A stretch of 64,000 nt of DNA from Insolitispirillum peregrinum (GTDB lineage Bacteria; Pseudomonadota; Alphaproteobacteria; Rhodospirillales; Rhodospirillaceae): NCBI RefSeq assembly GCF_900156605.1, contig NZ_FTOA01000003.1, positions 310,001-374,000 of the forward strand, in the 5' to 3' direction. Under the pieces are notes generated by a model, which saw only the letters and a list, made by a program, of their open reading frames with translations, made no database searches and was not told the DNA's origin. The position numbers and the translations under genes were made by a program. How positions within the stretch are numbered: the stretch's first letter is position 1; each line of letters opens with the position of its first letter. Of this stretch, positions 1-7,927 are shown piece by piece.

Positions 1-81
1 ACAGGGGGTTGTTCCGGCCGGGCGGCTCCGGTACTGCTGTTGCTGTCGTTGTCGGGGTATCCTGTGGAGCATGTAGAATGA
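1..81 (+). CDS. C-terminal tail of an upstream gene (partial)
   Basis: Frame 1 is open from the window edge to a TGA at 79-81, giving a 26-residue tail that ends GYPVEHVE. The stop overlaps the ATG at 78 of the next gene in an ATGA arrangement, which is typical of translationally coupled genes. That overlap is the main reason to believe this frame. The tail is too short to identify. Given the B2-like gene downstream it may belong to a peptide-modification cluster, but that is inference. Confidence 0.45.
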   Translation, partial: TGGCSGRAAPVLLLLSLSGYPVEHVE

Positions 82-656
82 GCGTGATGGCTGGTCACCT
101 GTCTGGCAAAGGCAAGGCTTTCGGTTTCCCCTCTCCGGCGCGGCCCGCCGAACGGGGGGCGATTTTACGGATTGCCGGATGGCGCCTGCGGCCCGCAACG
201 CGTAAGGATGAGGGCTTTTTGCGCACGCTGTATGCCAGCCTGCGGGCCGAGGAATTGCGTCCCTCGGGATGGTCTGATCAGGCCAGGGCCGATTTCTGCA
301 CCAGCCAGTTTGACTTGCAGCATGCCGACTGGACCCGCCGCTATCCGTTGGCGCAGTTTCTGGTGATCATGGACGGTGAGCGGCGGATTGGCCGTCTGTA
401 TGTTGACCTGTCGTCCTCTGTCGTGCGGTTGATTGATATCGGCTTGCTGCCGGACTGGCAGGGCAAGGGGATCGGATCGGCGGTTCTGCGGGCCTTGCAG
501 GAGCGGGCGCAGGCGGTGGGTGGTCAGGTGGGGCTGTCGGTGCTGGACGATAATCTTCGGGCTTTGGCGCTGTATCAGCGGGCCGGTTTTGTGGTCAGCG
601 GGCAGACAGGGATGCACTGGCAGATGGTCTGGCAGCCTGCTCCGCTGGGGGCATAG
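78..656 (+). CDS. GNAT family N-acetyltransferase
   Basis: This is a 192-residue protein with the GNAT fold. The acetyl-CoA pyrophosphate-binding motif A is clear (LLPDWQGKGIGSAVLRAL, Q/R-x-x-G-x-G/A type), followed by the beta5/alpha4 segment LSVLDDNLRALALYQRAGF. GNAT enzymes transfer an acetyl group from acetyl-CoA to an amine; the substrate cannot be read here. The start at 78 is preferred over an in-frame start at 9 because it overlaps the preceding stop (ATGA) and the upstream extension has no GNAT character. It ends immediately before the B2-like gene, so the two are probably co-transcribed. Confidence 0.8.
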   Translation: MSVMAGHLSGKGKAFGFPSPARPAERGAILRIAGWRLRPATRKDEGFLRTLYASLRAEELRPSGWSDQARADFCTSQFDLQHADWTRRYPLAQFLVIMDGERRIGRLYVDLSSSVVRLIDIGLLPDWQGKGIGSAVLRALQERAQAVGGQVGLSVLDDNLRALALYQRAGFVVSGQTGMHWQMVWQPAPLGA

Positions 657-1120
657 TGGTGACCGGTCTCCGTTACACCCTGCGGCAGTGGCGCGGGCGG
701 GTTGGCTTGCCGGTGGAGGCGATGGTGTGCCTTGCGCTGGCGCGGCTGGCCTGTCTGGTGATGCCCTTTCGTCTGGCGCTGCGGCTGGTGGGGTTGCGGC
801 CGGTGCCGCAGTCGGCGGACAGGACGGGACCACTCGGGCCGCTGGACCCACGGATTTCGGCGGTGGCCGGGATGATTGCCCGCATGGCGGCGCGGGCACC
901 GTTTCGGGCGGTGTGTTTGCAGCAATCGTTTGCTGCTGCCTTGATGCTGCGGCGGCGTGGCCTGCCGGTGGATGTGCATCTGGGTGTCCGGCGAGAGAAC
1001 GGAGTGTTTGCCGCCCACGCCTGGAGCCTGAGCAATGGTCATCCGGTGACGGGCGTTCCCGAGGCCGGGGTGTACCAGACGGTGGCCATCCTGCGGGCGG
1101 GGCAGGAGCATGAGTGTTAA
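656..1120 (+). CDS. Lasso peptide B2-like transglutaminase-fold protein
   Basis: This 154-residue protein resembles the lasso-peptide biosynthesis B2 family (Transglut_core3), the leader peptidase of lasso RiPP pathways. The family signature is visible: Cys87 in RAVCLQQSFAAALMLRRRG, then LGVRR, then His121 in FAAHAWSL. The third triad position, usually Asp a few residues after the His, is Asn127 here (SLSNGHPV), so activity is uncertain. The gene starts with GTG at 656 (or GTG 659) directly at the stop of the GNAT gene, after a G-rich ribosome-binding site. No lasso cyclase or RRE domain lies inside the window; they could lie upstream of position 1. Confidence 0.72.
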   Translation: MVTGLRYTLRQWRGRVGLPVEAMVCLALARLACLVMPFRLALRLVGLRPVPQSADRTGPLGPLDPRISAVAGMIARMAARAPFRAVCLQQSFAAALMLRRRGLPVDVHLGVRRENGVFAAHAWSLSNGHPVTGVPEAGVYQTVAILRAGQEHEC

Positions 1121-1204
1121 CGTTCTTGGGTATCCGGCAAATCCGGTGAGGCAGACGGGCTGGTCTGTTCGGAGTTGCTTTCAAATCTGATGGAGGAGTG
1201 CCTT

Positions 1205-1597
1205 ATGCGTTTTGGCTACACGATTATTTATGTTGCTTCGGTCGCCCACACCTTGGCCTTCTATGAGACGGCTTTTGGTTTCAAAACAAGATTTTTACAT
1301 GACTCAGGGGAGTACGGTGAGCTGGAGACCGGCTCCACGACGCTGGCCTTTGCCTCTCTGGAGCTGGCTGAGGCCAATTTCCACGGGGCTTGTGCCCCTG
1401 TAAAGCCCGACGCGCTTCCCCCCGGCATTGAGCTGGCTTTTGTCACCGAAGATGTTGCGCAGTCCTATCAGACCGCGGTTGATGCCGGTGCGACCCCGGT
1501 CCATCCGCCGGTCGAAAAGCCGTGGGGGCAGACGATTGCCTACGTTCGATCGCTGGAAGGCACGCTGATCGAACTCTGCACCCCCGTCGGGGGGTGA
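1205..1597 (+). CDS. VOC family protein (glyoxalase/bleomycin resistance-like)
   Basis: This 130-residue single-module protein has the vicinal oxygen chelate fold. The N-terminal repeat shows the usual YVASVAHTLAFYETAFGF pattern, and the second half contains GIELAFVTEDV and a C-terminal metal-ligand-like Glu in GTLIELCTP. VOC proteins act as lyases, dioxygenases or drug-binding proteins, and the substrate is not evident. Start 1205 is chosen over 1175 because a GGAGG ribosome-binding site lies at about 1192-1196 and the family begins at this Met. It stands alone, about 85 bases after the B2-like gene. Confidence 0.85.
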   Translation: MRFGYTIIYVASVAHTLAFYETAFGFKTRFLHDSGEYGELETGSTTLAFASLELAEANFHGACAPVKPDALPPGIELAFVTEDVAQSYQTAVDAGATPVHPPVEKPWGQTIAYVRSLEGTLIELCTPVGG

Positions 1598-1655
1598 GCA
1601 GCGTGTAAAGATCGCGGCCGCACCGGGGCGCAACGATAGAGGTCAGGGGGCGGGG

Positions 1656-2945
1656 TCAGGGGGTGGTTTGCCCCTTTGTCCCGTCTTCCATAAAGCGGGC
1701 GAGGGGGTTGGCATCGGTCAGGGTGCCTGCCTGAGTGTCACGCAGCGGCAGGGTGACGAGGAAGAAGCCGTTGCGGGCTTCGACCAGCAGGGCGGCGTTG
1801 GCGGCCGAGCGGTCATCTGTGGCCGGGGCCTGCAAGGCGGTGGTGATGTGGGCAATGGATGGCGGAGCACTCTGGTTGACCGACCAGATCACATGGCCCG
1901 GTGCCAGTCCGGCCTGATGGGCCAGGCTGCCTGCCTCAACCCGGGTGACCACCAGTCCTTGTGAGGACCAGCGCAGGCGCATGTCCTTGCGGCGGGCATC
2001 GGTCAGGGTGGCAACCGACAACCCAAGGTGATCCAGAGCCTGTTCCTGATCAGCCGGAGACGGCAGGGGGGATGGCATGGCGGGCAGTGTCCCTGCCCGG
2101 GAAGGCAAGGGGGCCGTATTGGTCGAGCCGGGGTAGGAGGTTGTGGCCACATCCATCACAAACGGGCCATCGGCCAGTTTGGCGGCAAGGACGGTGCCGG
2201 TGGCAACCACCGGAGCCTTGTCCATTGATGGCCCGGCCAGAAACACCTGATTGTCACGTTCGACCAGCAGGTACCAATGATCGCCCATCCGGGCCAGAAG
2301 TTGATCGGCATCAGCCGGATTGCTGATCAACTGACGGCCAACACTGACAATCAGGTCGCCCGCTTCGAGGCCCCATTTGAGCGCGGGGGCGTTGCTGTCG
2401 AGGGAGCGGATCAGGACACCGGTGCGTCCCCAGCGCAGGCCCGCGTTCTCGCGCACCTCGGGCGTAAGGGCAACCAGCGTCAACCCCAGACGGGGGACAA
2501 CGGCGGCGGCGTTGGTCCGGATGTCCCAGCCCGTCGGCCAGGTGGACAGGGCGATGGTTTGCGGGTTGCTTTTGCCGCCGTGCCAGCGGGTGAAGGCGAC
2601 CGTCTGCCCCGGCTTGGTGCCTTGCATGTAGGCCACCAGCTGATTCAGGCTCTGGATGCTGACGCCATCAAAATCCGTCAGGATGTCACCACGCTGTAGC
2701 CCGGCCTGTTCAGAGGGGCTGCCGGGCATGATGTCGCGGATGATGATGCCCCCGTGTCCGTCCTTCAGTCCGACAGCCTGCCGCAATCCCTGATCTGCAG
2801 CCTGAATTTCCATACCGGTAAAGCCGGACTCGGCGGCGAACGCGGTCAGGGGGGGCAACAGCAACAGGGCAAAGCCGAACGCCAGCGGGCGAAGGATGCG
2901 GGACAAGCATTGCAGATGCCGGGCATGGGAAAGAAAGACGCGCAT
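1656..2945 (-). CDS. Periplasmic PDZ-domain protein without a protease domain
   Basis: This 429-residue protein begins with a signal peptide (basic MRVFLSHARHLQCLSRILR, then a hydrophobic core ending LTAFAAES). Mature residues contain a first PDZ domain (GLRQAVGLKDGHGGIIIRDIMPGSPSEQAGLQRGD), a second PDZ-like unit (GLTLVALTPEVRENAGLRWG...LEAGDLIVSVG) and a third C-terminal one (LRWSSQGLVVTRVEAGSLAHQAGLAPGHVIWSV). The series resembles the PDZ part of DegP/Do proteins, but no GNSGG serine-protease domain precedes it. It is probably a substrate-binding or scaffold protein of the envelope. Start 2945 was chosen because the upstream in-frame extension runs through a dispersed repeat and lacks protein character. 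Confidence 0.78.
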   Translation of the reverse strand: MRVFLSHARHLQCLSRILRPLAFGFALLLLPPLTAFAAESGFTGMEIQAADQGLRQAVGLKDGHGGIIIRDIMPGSPSEQAGLQRGDILTDFDGVSIQSLNQLVAYMQGTKPGQTVAFTRWHGGKSNPQTIALSTWPTGWDIRTNAAAVVPRLGLTLVALTPEVRENAGLRWGRTGVLIRSLDSNAPALKWGLEAGDLIVSVGRQLISNPADADQLLARMGDHWYLLVERDNQVFLAGPSMDKAPVVATGTVLAAKLADGPFVMDVATTSYPGSTNTAPLPSRAGTLPAMPSPLPSPADQEQALDHLGLSVATLTDARRKDMRLRWSSQGLVVTRVEAGSLAHQAGLAPGHVIWSVNQSAPPSIAHITTALQAPATDDRSAANAALLVEARNGFFLVTLPLRDTQAGTLTDANPLARFMEDGTKGQTTP

Positions 2946-3362
2946 GGTCGTTCGATAAACCTGAGGGAGCGGCGGATATGGTATGATCGCACTTCTACCA
3001 TAGTATATCGTGCAGAGTGCATATTGGCTAGACCAGCGTGTGGTGAACCTGACGCCACAGTACACGACAGTTGGTGAAAAATGGCGGACTGCCGTCCGAA
3101 TCTGCCCGGGGGCGATGCCCCCGAATCCCACATTTTTTCTTTCAATATCAATACAATGGGGTCTGATACCTCAAGGCCCTAGCGAGGTTTGGAGCAGCGC
3201 TCCATGATCGTTTTGTTTTTGCCGTGTACCGAGAGGCAGGGGGCGAACTTTTCGGCAAGGGATTGAAGGGGCTTCGTGGAATGACGACATCTCGCTATAA
3301 CCCTTCCTTCGATGCAAAGCGTATGGGGTTGATCCCGTACGGTTTTTATGCAGGACGTTTCG
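2946..3362. other. Divergent intergenic region containing a long dispersed repeat
   Basis: This 417-base gap separates the PDZ gene (minus) from the thioredoxin/NHL gene (plus), so promoters for both should lie here. The stretch just upstream of the PDZ start is AT-rich (TATGGTATGATCGCAC, ACCATAGTATATCGTGC). About half of the gap, 3029-3231, is one copy of a repeat found again inverted near 20.6 kb. ORFs read through it are artefacts of the repeat. Confidence 0.7.
3029..3231 (+). repeat. Long dispersed repeat, copy 1
   Basis: This roughly 203-bp segment matches the reverse complement of 20544-20775. Shared blocks, in order, are ACCAGCGTG/AGCAGCGTG, CACGACAGTTGGTG, ATGGCGG.CTGCCGTCCG, CTTTCAATATCAA, GAGGTTTGGAGCAGCGCTCC and GTGTACCG. 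Differences between the copies are scattered substitutions and a longer GC-rich centre in copy 2. No coding capacity is apparent. It may be a non-autonomous mobile unit. Confidence 0.75.
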
Positions 3363-4904
3363 ATGATTGGTCTATCGCGTGCTCCGGAAATTGATCGTCC
3401 CGGCTTGATGTGGCTGAACAGCCCTTCGCCCCTGTCGCTGCAGAGCCTGCGGGGCAGGCTGGTGATACTCGACTTCTGGACCTTTTGCTGCATCAACTGC
3501 ATGCATGTGCTGCCAACCCTGCATCAGGTGGAAGAGGCCTTTCCCGGTCTGGTGCAGGTGATCGGGGTGCATTCGCCCAAGTTTTCCGCCGAACACGACA
3601 GCGCCAATGTGCGGGCGGCCATTGATCGCTATCAGATCCGCCATCCGGTGATCCATGATCCCGACATGCAGCTGTGGCAGGAATACGCCGTGCGGGCATG
3701 GCCAACGCTGGTGCTGGTGTCCCCCGATGGCTATGTGATCGGGCAGGTGTCGGGCGAACCTGATCCTGAACGCCTGATTCAGGGGCTGGGGGCCATTTTG
3801 CATGGCTTTGTCGAACGGAGGGAAATCGTCCCGGCGGATTTGTTGCCGTTTCCGGTTGAGGATGCTCCGATGCTGGATGGTGCGCTGGCGTTCCCCGGCA
3901 AGATCAAGCCGCTTCCGGTGCCTCCGGCCTTTGCCAACAGGGCGCGCTGGGCGGTGGCCGATGCCGGGCACCATCAGATTGTCCTGTTGGATCAAGATGG
4001 GGCGGTGTGTGCCCGTCTTGGCAGCGGGCAGGCTGCTTTGCAGGACGGAACGATGGGCAAAGCCTGTTTCCGCTCGCCGCAAGGACTGGTGGCTGACAGT
4101 CACGCGCTGTACGTGGCAGATACCGGGAACCATGCCCTGCGGCGGATTGATCTGGCTGACGGAACGGTATCGACGCTGGCCGGAAGCGGTCGACGCGGAG
4201 GGGTGATCAGGACGGGCGAACAGGTGGCTGTGGGGGACCGTCTGGAACTGGCATCGCCATGGGATGTGGAGGTTGTCGCCAGTGCCGGGCCCCTGTTGTA
4301 CGTCGCCAATGCCGGAACGCATCAGTTGTTGGGATTGCAGGTCCAGCCGGATGGTGGGGTGCAGGTGGTGGCCGTTGTCGGTACGGGGGGCGAGAATATC
4401 GTTGACGGGCCGGTGGAGACGGCTCTGCTGGCCCAGCCCAGCGGGCTGGTCCTGGATCGGCAGCGCGGGATTTTGTGGTTTGCCGACAGTGAAACATCGG
4501 CCCTGCGCGGTCTGACGCTGGAGGCTGATGCGGACAGGCAACAGGTGTTTACCATGATCGGGCGTGGACTGTTCGAGTTCGGCCATCGGGATGGGGAGAT
4601 CCGGCAGGCGCAGTTACAGCATCCGCTGGGGGTGTGCCTGTTACCGGATGAGCAGCCGGATCAACTGGCGAGCCTGCTGGTTGCCGACAGCTATAATGCC
4701 GTTCTGCGCCACGTCATTCCCCATCAGCAGCAGGTATCAACGCTGGATCTGGGGCAATGTCTGGATCCGCTGTGTCGGCCTTTGGGGGAGCCTGCCGGGG
4801 TGTGGGCCGAAAATGCCCGTCGCGTGCTGATCAGTGATACCAATAACCACCGCATCGTATCGGTGGATCTTGCGGCCGGGGTTTATCGGGTTTTTTGCCA
4901 GTGA
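3363..4904 (+). CDS. Thioredoxin-like/NHL-repeat protein (NHLRC2-like)
   Basis: This 513-residue protein joins an N-terminal thioredoxin-like domain (residues ~10-150) to a C-terminal NHL beta-propeller. The thioredoxin part has a CxxC-type site in WTFCCINCMHVLPTL and the cis-Pro region AVRAWPTLVLVSPDG. The propeller shows repeated motifs such as RSPQGLVADSHALYVADTGNHALRRI and QPSGLVLDRQRGILWFADSETSALR. There is no signal peptide, so a cytoplasmic location is expected. The layout matches the conserved NHLRC2 family, whose bacterial role is poorly defined. Start 3363 is preferred over 3348 because an AGGA box lies at the right distance before it. Confidence 0.85.
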   Translation: MIGLSRAPEIDRPGLMWLNSPSPLSLQSLRGRLVILDFWTFCCINCMHVLPTLHQVEEAFPGLVQVIGVHSPKFSAEHDSANVRAAIDRYQIRHPVIHDPDMQLWQEYAVRAWPTLVLVSPDGYVIGQVSGEPDPERLIQGLGAILHGFVERREIVPADLLPFPVEDAPMLDGALAFPGKIKPLPVPPAFANRARWAVADAGHHQIVLLDQDGAVCARLGSGQAALQDGTMGKACFRSPQGLVADSHALYVADTGNHALRRIDLADGTVSTLAGSGRRGGVIRTGEQVAVGDRLELASPWDVEVVASAGPLLYVANAGTHQLLGLQVQPDGGVQVVAVVGTGGENIVDGPVETALLAQPSGLVLDRQRGILWFADSETSALRGLTLEADADRQQVFTMIGRGLFEFGHRDGEIRQAQLQHPLGVCLLPDEQPDQLASLLVADSYNAVLRHVIPHQQQVSTLDLGQCLDPLCRPLGEPAGVWAENARRVLISDTNNHRIVSVDLAAGVYRVFCQ

Positions 4905-4943
4905 TGGCAAGGGGGCTGGTTCCAGAGTATCCGCACAAAACCG

Positions 4944-4983
4944 CACAGGGGTCGATCGTTATCCAGAACGATCGACCCCTGTG
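4944..4983. terminator. Bidirectional terminator-like hairpin
   Basis: Two perfect 17-base arms (4944-4960 and 4967-4983, CACAGGGGTCGATCGTT and its complement) enclose a 6-base loop. The hairpin lies between the convergent NHL-protein and chemoreceptor genes, where it could end both transcripts. Confidence 0.8.
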
Positions 4984-5005
4984 GTGTTGTATTCCAGAGT
5001 AGCCA

Positions 5006-6493
5006 TCAGGTGTTGTCGATGAACTTCTGGATGTTGCCGCGCAATTCCGAGCTTGAGTCGGTGATTTCATTGGCCGACGACAGGGTTTCGATCGAGCTTT
5101 TGCTGCTGTCGCACGACGCCTGATAAACGTGATCGATGCTGGCCCCGATTTCGCTGGTGGCGGCAGACTGTTCCTGAATGGCGGCGGCAATCTGCACGGT
5201 GATTTCGGTCATCTGGCGGGATTGCGCCAGAACCGTGTCGGCCACCTCGCTGCACTTGCGGACGATGGTTTGCACGGTGTTGATGTGGCCGGTAATTTTC
5301 TCGGTGGACGAGGCGGTCAGGCGAGCCAGGCTTTTCACTTCATTGGCCACCACGGCAAAGCCTTTGCCAGCTTCACCGGCGCGGGCGGCTTCGATGGTGG
5401 CGTTGAGGGCCAACAGGTTGGTCTGGCTGGCGATGGTGTTGATCAGGGACACCACTTCACCAATCTCGCGCGAGGTTTCGGACAGGTCGCCGATCAGGGT
5501 ATTGACTTCTTCCATCCCGCCCAGACTGTGGGTGCTGATGTCGGCAGCGGCGGTGGTGCGCTGGCCGATTTCTTCGATAGAGCTGTGAAGCTGTTCGGTC
5601 GCAGCCTGCAGGCTTTGCGTTTGCGCCGATGTTTCTTCGGCGGCGGCGGCTCCGGCAGCCGCCTGCGATTGCAGGTTCTGGCTGATCGAGCCGAGGCGGG
5701 AGGTCATCTCGGTCACCGCCAGTGACAGGTTCACCTGCTCGGTAATTACCGCCCAGGTCAGCATGGTGCCGATCACCTCGCCCTTACCGTTCCGCACGGC
5801 ATTGATGGTCAGGTCAAGGTGCTGATCGGCCAGCTTGACCTTTGCCCGGTGCGGCAGGGACGCATGGTTGCTGACGATCTTGCGCTGGTGCTGGGGATGA
5901 CGATGAAAGATGTCATAGGTCTGGCCGATGATCTGGTCAGGCTTGCACGGCAGGTAGGATGCCAGCGTTTCCAGTGTCTTTCTGGCCGTACTGTTGATGT
6001 AGGTGATCACCCCATCCAGATCACAGTACAGGACATTGACCGGCATGTTGTCGAGCATCTGCAGGTGGCTGTAGTTTTCGGCTTCGATGGCCAGACGCTG
6101 GGTGGCCACCGACCATGTCAGGGCTGCGGCGTAATAGCTGCCAGCCTCGTCAAGGATCGGGGAGATATGCAGGTCGAGCTTTTCGTCACCGAGGGAAACG
6201 ATGGTGTGATAGGGCAGGTTTTTCACATCGCGCAGCAAGGTCCGCTGACGGTCGGGTACCTTGTGGAAGACATCAATCGATGAACCGACAACTGAATCAA
6301 CGGGAATGGGCAGCAGGGATGCAACAGAGCGGAGCATTTTCATGCTGGCACGATTGGCGTAGATGATGGTGAAGCTCTGCAGGTCCATCACCATGATCGA
6401 GGTGGGCTGATTGTCCAATGCGGCAATCAGCGTTGACGCCATCTTTTTCGACAAGGCCACCGCAGATTTTTTAGAGCCGAATTCCATCAGCAT
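5006..6493 (-). CDS. Soluble methyl-accepting chemotaxis protein with two PAS domains
   Basis: This 495-residue chemoreceptor has no membrane segment and no HAMP domain. Two PAS domains fill roughly residues 15-125 ([26 protein letters not shown]) and 140-255 ([26 protein letters not shown]). A coiled-coil signalling domain follows, with the highly conserved hairpin tip at ~360-400 ([36 protein letters not shown]). It should control CheA/CheW from the cytoplasm in response to an internal, perhaps redox or energy, signal. Start 6493 is chosen because GGAGG sits 5 bases before this ATG. No che genes are nearby. Confidence 0.92.
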   Translation of the reverse strand: MLMEFGSKKSAVALSKKMASTLIAALDNQPTSIMVMDLQSFTIIYANRASMKMLRSVASLLPIPVDSVVGSSIDVFHKVPDRQRTLLRDVKNLPYHTIVSLGDEKLDLHISPILDEAGSYYAAALTWSVATQRLAIEAENYSHLQMLDNMPVNVLYCDLDGVITYINSTARKTLETLASYLPCKPDQIIGQTYDIFHRHPQHQRKIVSNHASLPHRAKVKLADQHLDLTINAVRNGKGEVIGTMLTWAVITEQVNLSLAVTEMTSRLGSISQNLQSQAAAGAAAAEETSAQTQSLQAATEQLHSSIEEIGQRTTAAADISTHSLGGMEEVNTLIGDLSETSREIGEVVSLINTIASQTNLLALNATIEAARAGEAGKGFAVVANEVKSLARLTASSTEKITGHINTVQTIVRKCSEVADTVLAQSRQMTEITVQIAAAIQEQSAATSEIGASIDHVYQASCDSSKSSIETLSSANEITDSSSELRGNIQKFIDNT

Positions 6494-7036
6494 GCCACCC
6501 TCCATTTGCACCATTCATAATGTGACAAGCATGAAACGTGCCATTGATATGAATTGCATGTCATCAATCATATGCTGGGCAACGATCTGATTCTGAATGA
6601 AACTATTTGAGTGTGCTGTGTGGATATATATTTTTTTTATTTATTTTAGGGATAATTTTGCATTTTGCGTTGCAGGAAGGTGATGGCAGATGCATTTTGC
6701 AATGTATTCTAAGAAGTATGTGTTTCTGATATATGTCCAATTCTGTTGAGTGAAAACAGGATTCTCTTTTTTGTGATTTTAATTTTGCAATTATTGTTGA
6801 CATGTGTAGTTGTTTCATTGGTATTCACCGTTCATTTTTGCTATTTATAGTTGTTTTTATTGATTTGATACTCTTGATGCCTAATTTGCCGCGTGGTCTG
6901 AGCAACCGTCACGCGAGTCATGTCGAAAGGCTGTCCCCGCGTAATTCCGACCATCCCGGATCGGGATGCCCTTGACAGCATGATATCTACGGTTCTATCA
7001 ATTTCTCAATTAGCGAAATGATAGTGGCGAAGGGTC
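6494..7036. other. AT-rich intergenic region
   Basis: This is 543 bases without a credible gene. From about 6590 to 6890 the DNA is strikingly AT-rich, with long T runs, against a GC-rich background. A possible 71-residue ORF at 6603-6818 on the minus strand is Lys/Ile/His-rich, resembles no family I recognise, and is best explained by base composition. The stretch probably contains the chemoreceptor promoter, and its right end holds the ars promoter/operator. Confidence 0.6.
6972..7022 (+). promoter_or_regulatory. Candidate ars promoter and ArsR operator
   Basis: TTGACA at 6972-6977 is followed after 18 bases by TATCAA at 6996-7001. Overlapping the -10 box is an imperfect palindrome at 6997-7022 (ATCAATTTC ... 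GAAATGAT), the size and AT-richness expected of an ArsR/SmtB-family site. It lies 14 bases before the arsR start, fitting autorepression relieved by arsenite. Confidence 0.55.
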
Positions 7037-7471
7037 ATGCTGGAAACATTCGAAATCGTTGCCAAGGCAATCGCGGACCCCAGTCGGGTGCGGATAGTGA
7101 AACTGCTGGCCAGCGGCGAGCTGTGCGTGTGCCAGATCACCACTGTTCTGGGGCTGGCTCCGGCGACCATCTCCAAGCACCTGTCGGCACTGAAGGGCGC
7201 GGGGCTGGTGCAGCAGCGGCGGGAGGGCAAGTGGGTTTATTACCGTCTGGCTGATCGTCCTTTGAACGCGGATGCCCCGCGCTTTTTGGCGGTGGTGGCC
7301 GATGCCCTGTCTGATTGCCCGACCATTGCCGAGGATCGGCGTGTGCTGGCACAGGTCAACAGGGTTCCTCTTCAGGTGTTGTGTGATCAGGGGCGCTCGG
7401 CACTGGACGGGATGATCCTGAACGATGATGCAGGTGCGGTGCAGCCCTGCTGTGGGAGGCCATCAGAATGA
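7037..7471 (+). CDS. arsR: ArsR family arsenic-responsive repressor
   Basis: This 144-residue winged-helix repressor has the ArsR signature. IADPSRVRIVKLL is followed by ELCVCQI with Cys30 and Cys32 forming the As(III)-sensing pair, then the recognition helix LAPATISKHLSALKGAGLV and the wing REGKWVYYRL. The extended C-terminus ends with a CC pair (QPCCGRPSE) that may also bind metalloid. It heads a three-gene operon, with its stop overlapping the arsC start in ATGA fashion. It would repress the operon from the palindrome just upstream until arsenite binds. Confidence 0.92.
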   Translation: MLETFEIVAKAIADPSRVRIVKLLASGELCVCQITTVLGLAPATISKHLSALKGAGLVQQRREGKWVYYRLADRPLNADAPRFLAVVADALSDCPTIAEDRRVLAQVNRVPLQVLCDQGRSALDGMILNDDAGAVQPCCGRPSE

Positions 7472-7926
7472 ACGGGACGGTTCATAATGTGCTGGTGTTG
7501 TGTACTGGCAACAGTGCGCGGTCGGTTCTGGCCGAGTGTCTGATCAATGATCTGGGGGGCGGTGCCTGGAAAGCCTATAGCGCGGGCAGTCATCCAACGG
7601 GGGTGGTCAATCCGCTATCGCTGGAAATCCTGCAGGAAAAGGGCCATGCCACTGCGGGCCTGCGGTCAAAGTCATGGGATGAATTTGCCCGCCCCGATGC
7701 GCCGGTGATGGATCTGGTGATCACTGTTTGTGATAACGCCGCCGGTGAAGTCTGTCCGCTGTGGCCGGGCGTGCCGCGCAAGCTGCATGTCGGGTTCCCC
7801 GATCCCGCCGCCGCCGAGGGCAGCCACCAGCAACGGCTGGCGGTGTTCCGCGAGGTTTACGAGATGATCTCTGTCCGCATGCAGCGGCTGATCACGCTGG
7901 GACTTGAGAAGGCGGGGGAGGTCTGA
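7468..7926 (+). CDS. arsC: Arsenate reductase, low-molecular-weight phosphatase type
   Basis: This 152-residue enzyme reduces arsenate to arsenite. It has the LMW-PTP phosphate loop CTGNSARS (Cys12 to Arg18), the second and third redox cysteines Cys88 and Cys96 in VITVCDNAAGEVCPLW, and the general-acid segment FPDP. The arrangement matches thioredoxin-coupled ArsC of the S. aureus pI258 type rather than the glutaredoxin-type ArsC. It overlaps arsR by four bases and is followed directly by the arsenite exporter, so reduction and export are coupled. Confidence 0.93.
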   Translation: MNGTVHNVLVLCTGNSARSVLAECLINDLGGGAWKAYSAGSHPTGVVNPLSLEILQEKGHATAGLRSKSWDEFARPDAPVMDLVITVCDNAAGEVCPLWPGVPRKLHVGFPDPAAAEGSHQQRLAVFREVYEMISVRMQRLITLGLEKAGEV

Positions 7927-7927
7927 G

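Noticed and set aside
1110-1190. 26-residue ORF overlapping the B2-like stop as a lasso precursor
   Set aside because: It contains a Thr-Gly pair resembling a leader-core junction, but the supposed core has no Asp or Glu at positions 7-9 for ring closure and lacks a ribosome-binding site of its own.
2977-3131. N-terminal extension of the PDZ protein
   Set aside because: The extended frame runs through the long dispersed repeat and would bury the signal peptide; start 2945 is supported by the signal sequence.
6603-6818. 71-residue ORF on the minus strand
   Set aside because: Composition follows the AT-rich DNA, there is no ribosome-binding site and no recognisable domain.
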